In this document: positions 6,409 to 6,993 of the stretch, one piece after another
How positions within the stretch are numbered: the first letter of the stretch is position 1
Layout: each line of letters opens with the position of its first letter
Assembly: GCA_018365895.1 (NCBI GenBank)
Contig: JAGZJD010000094.1
Span: 1-6,993 of the forward strand
Direction of reading: 5' to 3'
DNA from: Lachnospiraceae bacterium
Lineage (GTDB): Bacteria; Bacillota_A; Clostridia; Lachnospirales; Lachnospiraceae
Length of the DNA stretch: 6,993 bases
Notes under the pieces: model-generated
Database searches by the model: none
Seen by the model: the letters and a program-made list of their open reading frames with translations, nothing else
What the model was told of the DNA's origin: nothing
Translations under genes and position numbers: made by a program

Positions 6409-6441
6409 TTCGTTAGAGCCGGACACGGACGTTCTAACGAA
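6409..6441 (-). ncRNA. Structured leader hairpin of rpsT mRNA
   Basis: In the 5' leader, about 83 bases from the predicted transcript start to the TTG codon, the arms TTCGTTAGA (minus strand 6441-6433) and TCTAACGAA (6417-6409) pair perfectly over 9 bp. The 15-base loop contains a further CCG/CGG that can fold. There is no T-run after it, so it is not a terminator. It could be a site where S20 or another factor controls translation. It does not match an r-protein leader I recognise. Confidence 0.5.
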
Positions 6442-6453
6442 ACATACGAATCT

Positions 6454-6482
6454 ATTTTAGACTGCAAAAATGTTTCTGTCAA
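6454..6482 (-). promoter_or_regulatory. Strong sigma-A promoter of rpsT
   Basis: On the minus strand a perfect TTGACA (6482-6477), a 17-base spacer and TAAAAT (6459-6454) give a near-consensus promoter, as expected for a ribosomal protein gene. The expected start is near 6447. Confidence 0.85.
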
Positions 6483-6491
6483 TACATATTT
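6464..6491 (+). promoter_or_regulatory. Possible forespore (sigma F/G) promoter of gpr
   Basis: In other spore formers gpr is read in the forespore by sigma-F and sigma-G. GCAAA (6464-6468), 16 bases, then CATATTT (6485-6491) is the nearest match I can find to the -35 GHATR and -10 CATNNTA patterns. The spacer is a little short and both boxes are imperfect. It overlaps the rpsT promoter on the other strand. Confidence 0.2.
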
Positions 6492-6556
6492 CTTAAAATA
6501 ATGTAAAAACTAAAGAATATATTGAAGTTACTATGAAAAAAGCGGAGGATAGGCGG

Positions 6557-6993
6557 ATGATCGAGAAGTATAATGTGCGGACAGACTTGGCATTGGAGCA
6601 AAAGGAGCGTTTTGATTCAGATCATGTAGAGGTACAGGGTGTCGTATTGGAAGAGAAGTATGATGAAGAGACGGAGATTTGTGTAACCACTGTCAAAATT
6701 GAGACGGAAAACGGAGCCAAAACAATGAAGCGTCCGGTTGGAACGTATATCACTGTTGAAGCGCCGGAAATGGCTGTTCCGGATGAAGGCTATCATCGGG
6801 AAATCTCGGAAAAACTGAAGTCACTTCTCACACGCTTTATTCAAGTGGATAAAGAAGATTATTCTGTCCTCGTAGTCGGACTTGGAAATCGACAGGTGAC
6901 GCCGGATGCTTTAGGTCCCTTTGTGGCTGATCATTTAAATATTACCCGTCATGTTGTGAAAGAATATGGAAAATATGCGATGGGTGAAGAAGC
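6557..6993 (+). CDS. gpr: Germination protease (spore endopeptidase GPR), partial
   Basis: GPR is an aspartate-type protease (family A25) made as a zymogen in the developing spore. It cuts the small acid-soluble proteins off the DNA at germination to free amino acids. The 145 readable codons show the family marks in order: YNVRTDLALE (5-14), at the propeptide border, KRPVGTYITVEAP (58-70), and VVGLGNRQVTPDALGP (106-121), where Asp117 matches a catalytic aspartate. ITRHVVKEYG (129-138) follows. The gene runs off the window, so the C-terminal half is not seen. ATG 6557 is chosen because GGAGG (6544-6548) lies 8 bases upstream. The N-terminal extension before VRTDLALE is only six residues, shorter than in Bacillus. 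In Clostridia this gene commonly lies beside rpsT, as here. Confidence 0.95.
   Translation, partial: MIEKYNVRTDLALEQKERFDSDHVEVQGVVLEEKYDEETEICVTTVKIETENGAKTMKRPVGTYITVEAPEMAVPDEGYHREISEKLKSLLTRFIQVDKEDYSVLVVGLGNRQVTPDALGPFVADHLNITRHVVKEYGKYAMGEE

Overview
The window looks like chromosomal DNA from a spore-forming, low-to-mid GC Firmicute, most likely a Lachnospiraceae (Clostridium cluster XIVa) gut bacterium. The reasons are a germination-protease gene (gpr) beside rpsT, strong AGGAGG-type ribosome binding sites, free use of TTG starts, sigma-A promoters close to consensus, and a PadR + HAAS-domain gene pair. This placement is inferred from protein style only; no search was run.

Layout. Positions 1-99 are GC-rich (about 56% G+C), unlike the rest, and break a phospholipase D-like gene on the minus strand (82-648) just after its first HKD motif. 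That gene also has an in-frame TAA at codon 10. Divergent from it, 745-1533 (+) encodes a CmpB-type (PF06541) membrane protein with a coiled-coil tail, closed by an intrinsic terminator. Next is a two-gene operon (+): a PadR regulator (1623-1961), overlapping a HAAS/permease-prefix membrane protein (1951-2745). A probable operator sits in its promoter. A sodium-coupled NSS/SNF-family transporter (2758-4098, -) converges on this operon, and the two transcripts share one hairpin. Divergent from the transporter come ilvN (4356-4877, +) and ilvC (4962-5981, +). These encode the acetolactate synthase regulatory subunit and ketol-acid reductoisomerase, two successive parts of branched-chain amino acid synthesis; ilvB is not in the window. 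A perfect 20-bp inverted repeat and then a bidirectional terminator separate ilvC from rpsT (6101-6364, -). Divergent from rpsT is gpr (6557 to the window end, +, partial).

The ordinary core is the ilvN-ilvC biosynthetic pair and the rpsT/gpr housekeeping and sporulation neighbourhood. The left half holds envelope and regulatory genes of poorly known function. No gene-free stretch exceeds about 260 bases; the longest is 4099-4355, which holds two divergent promoters and the ilvN leader. I saw no tRNA or rRNA gene, CRISPR array, insertion sequence or prophage. I did not find a convincing new multi-gene system. The points most worth a second look are the left-edge junction with the broken PLD gene, the perfect 20-bp palindrome after ilvC, the structured rpsT and ilvN leaders, and the HAAS protein with an OB-like tail.
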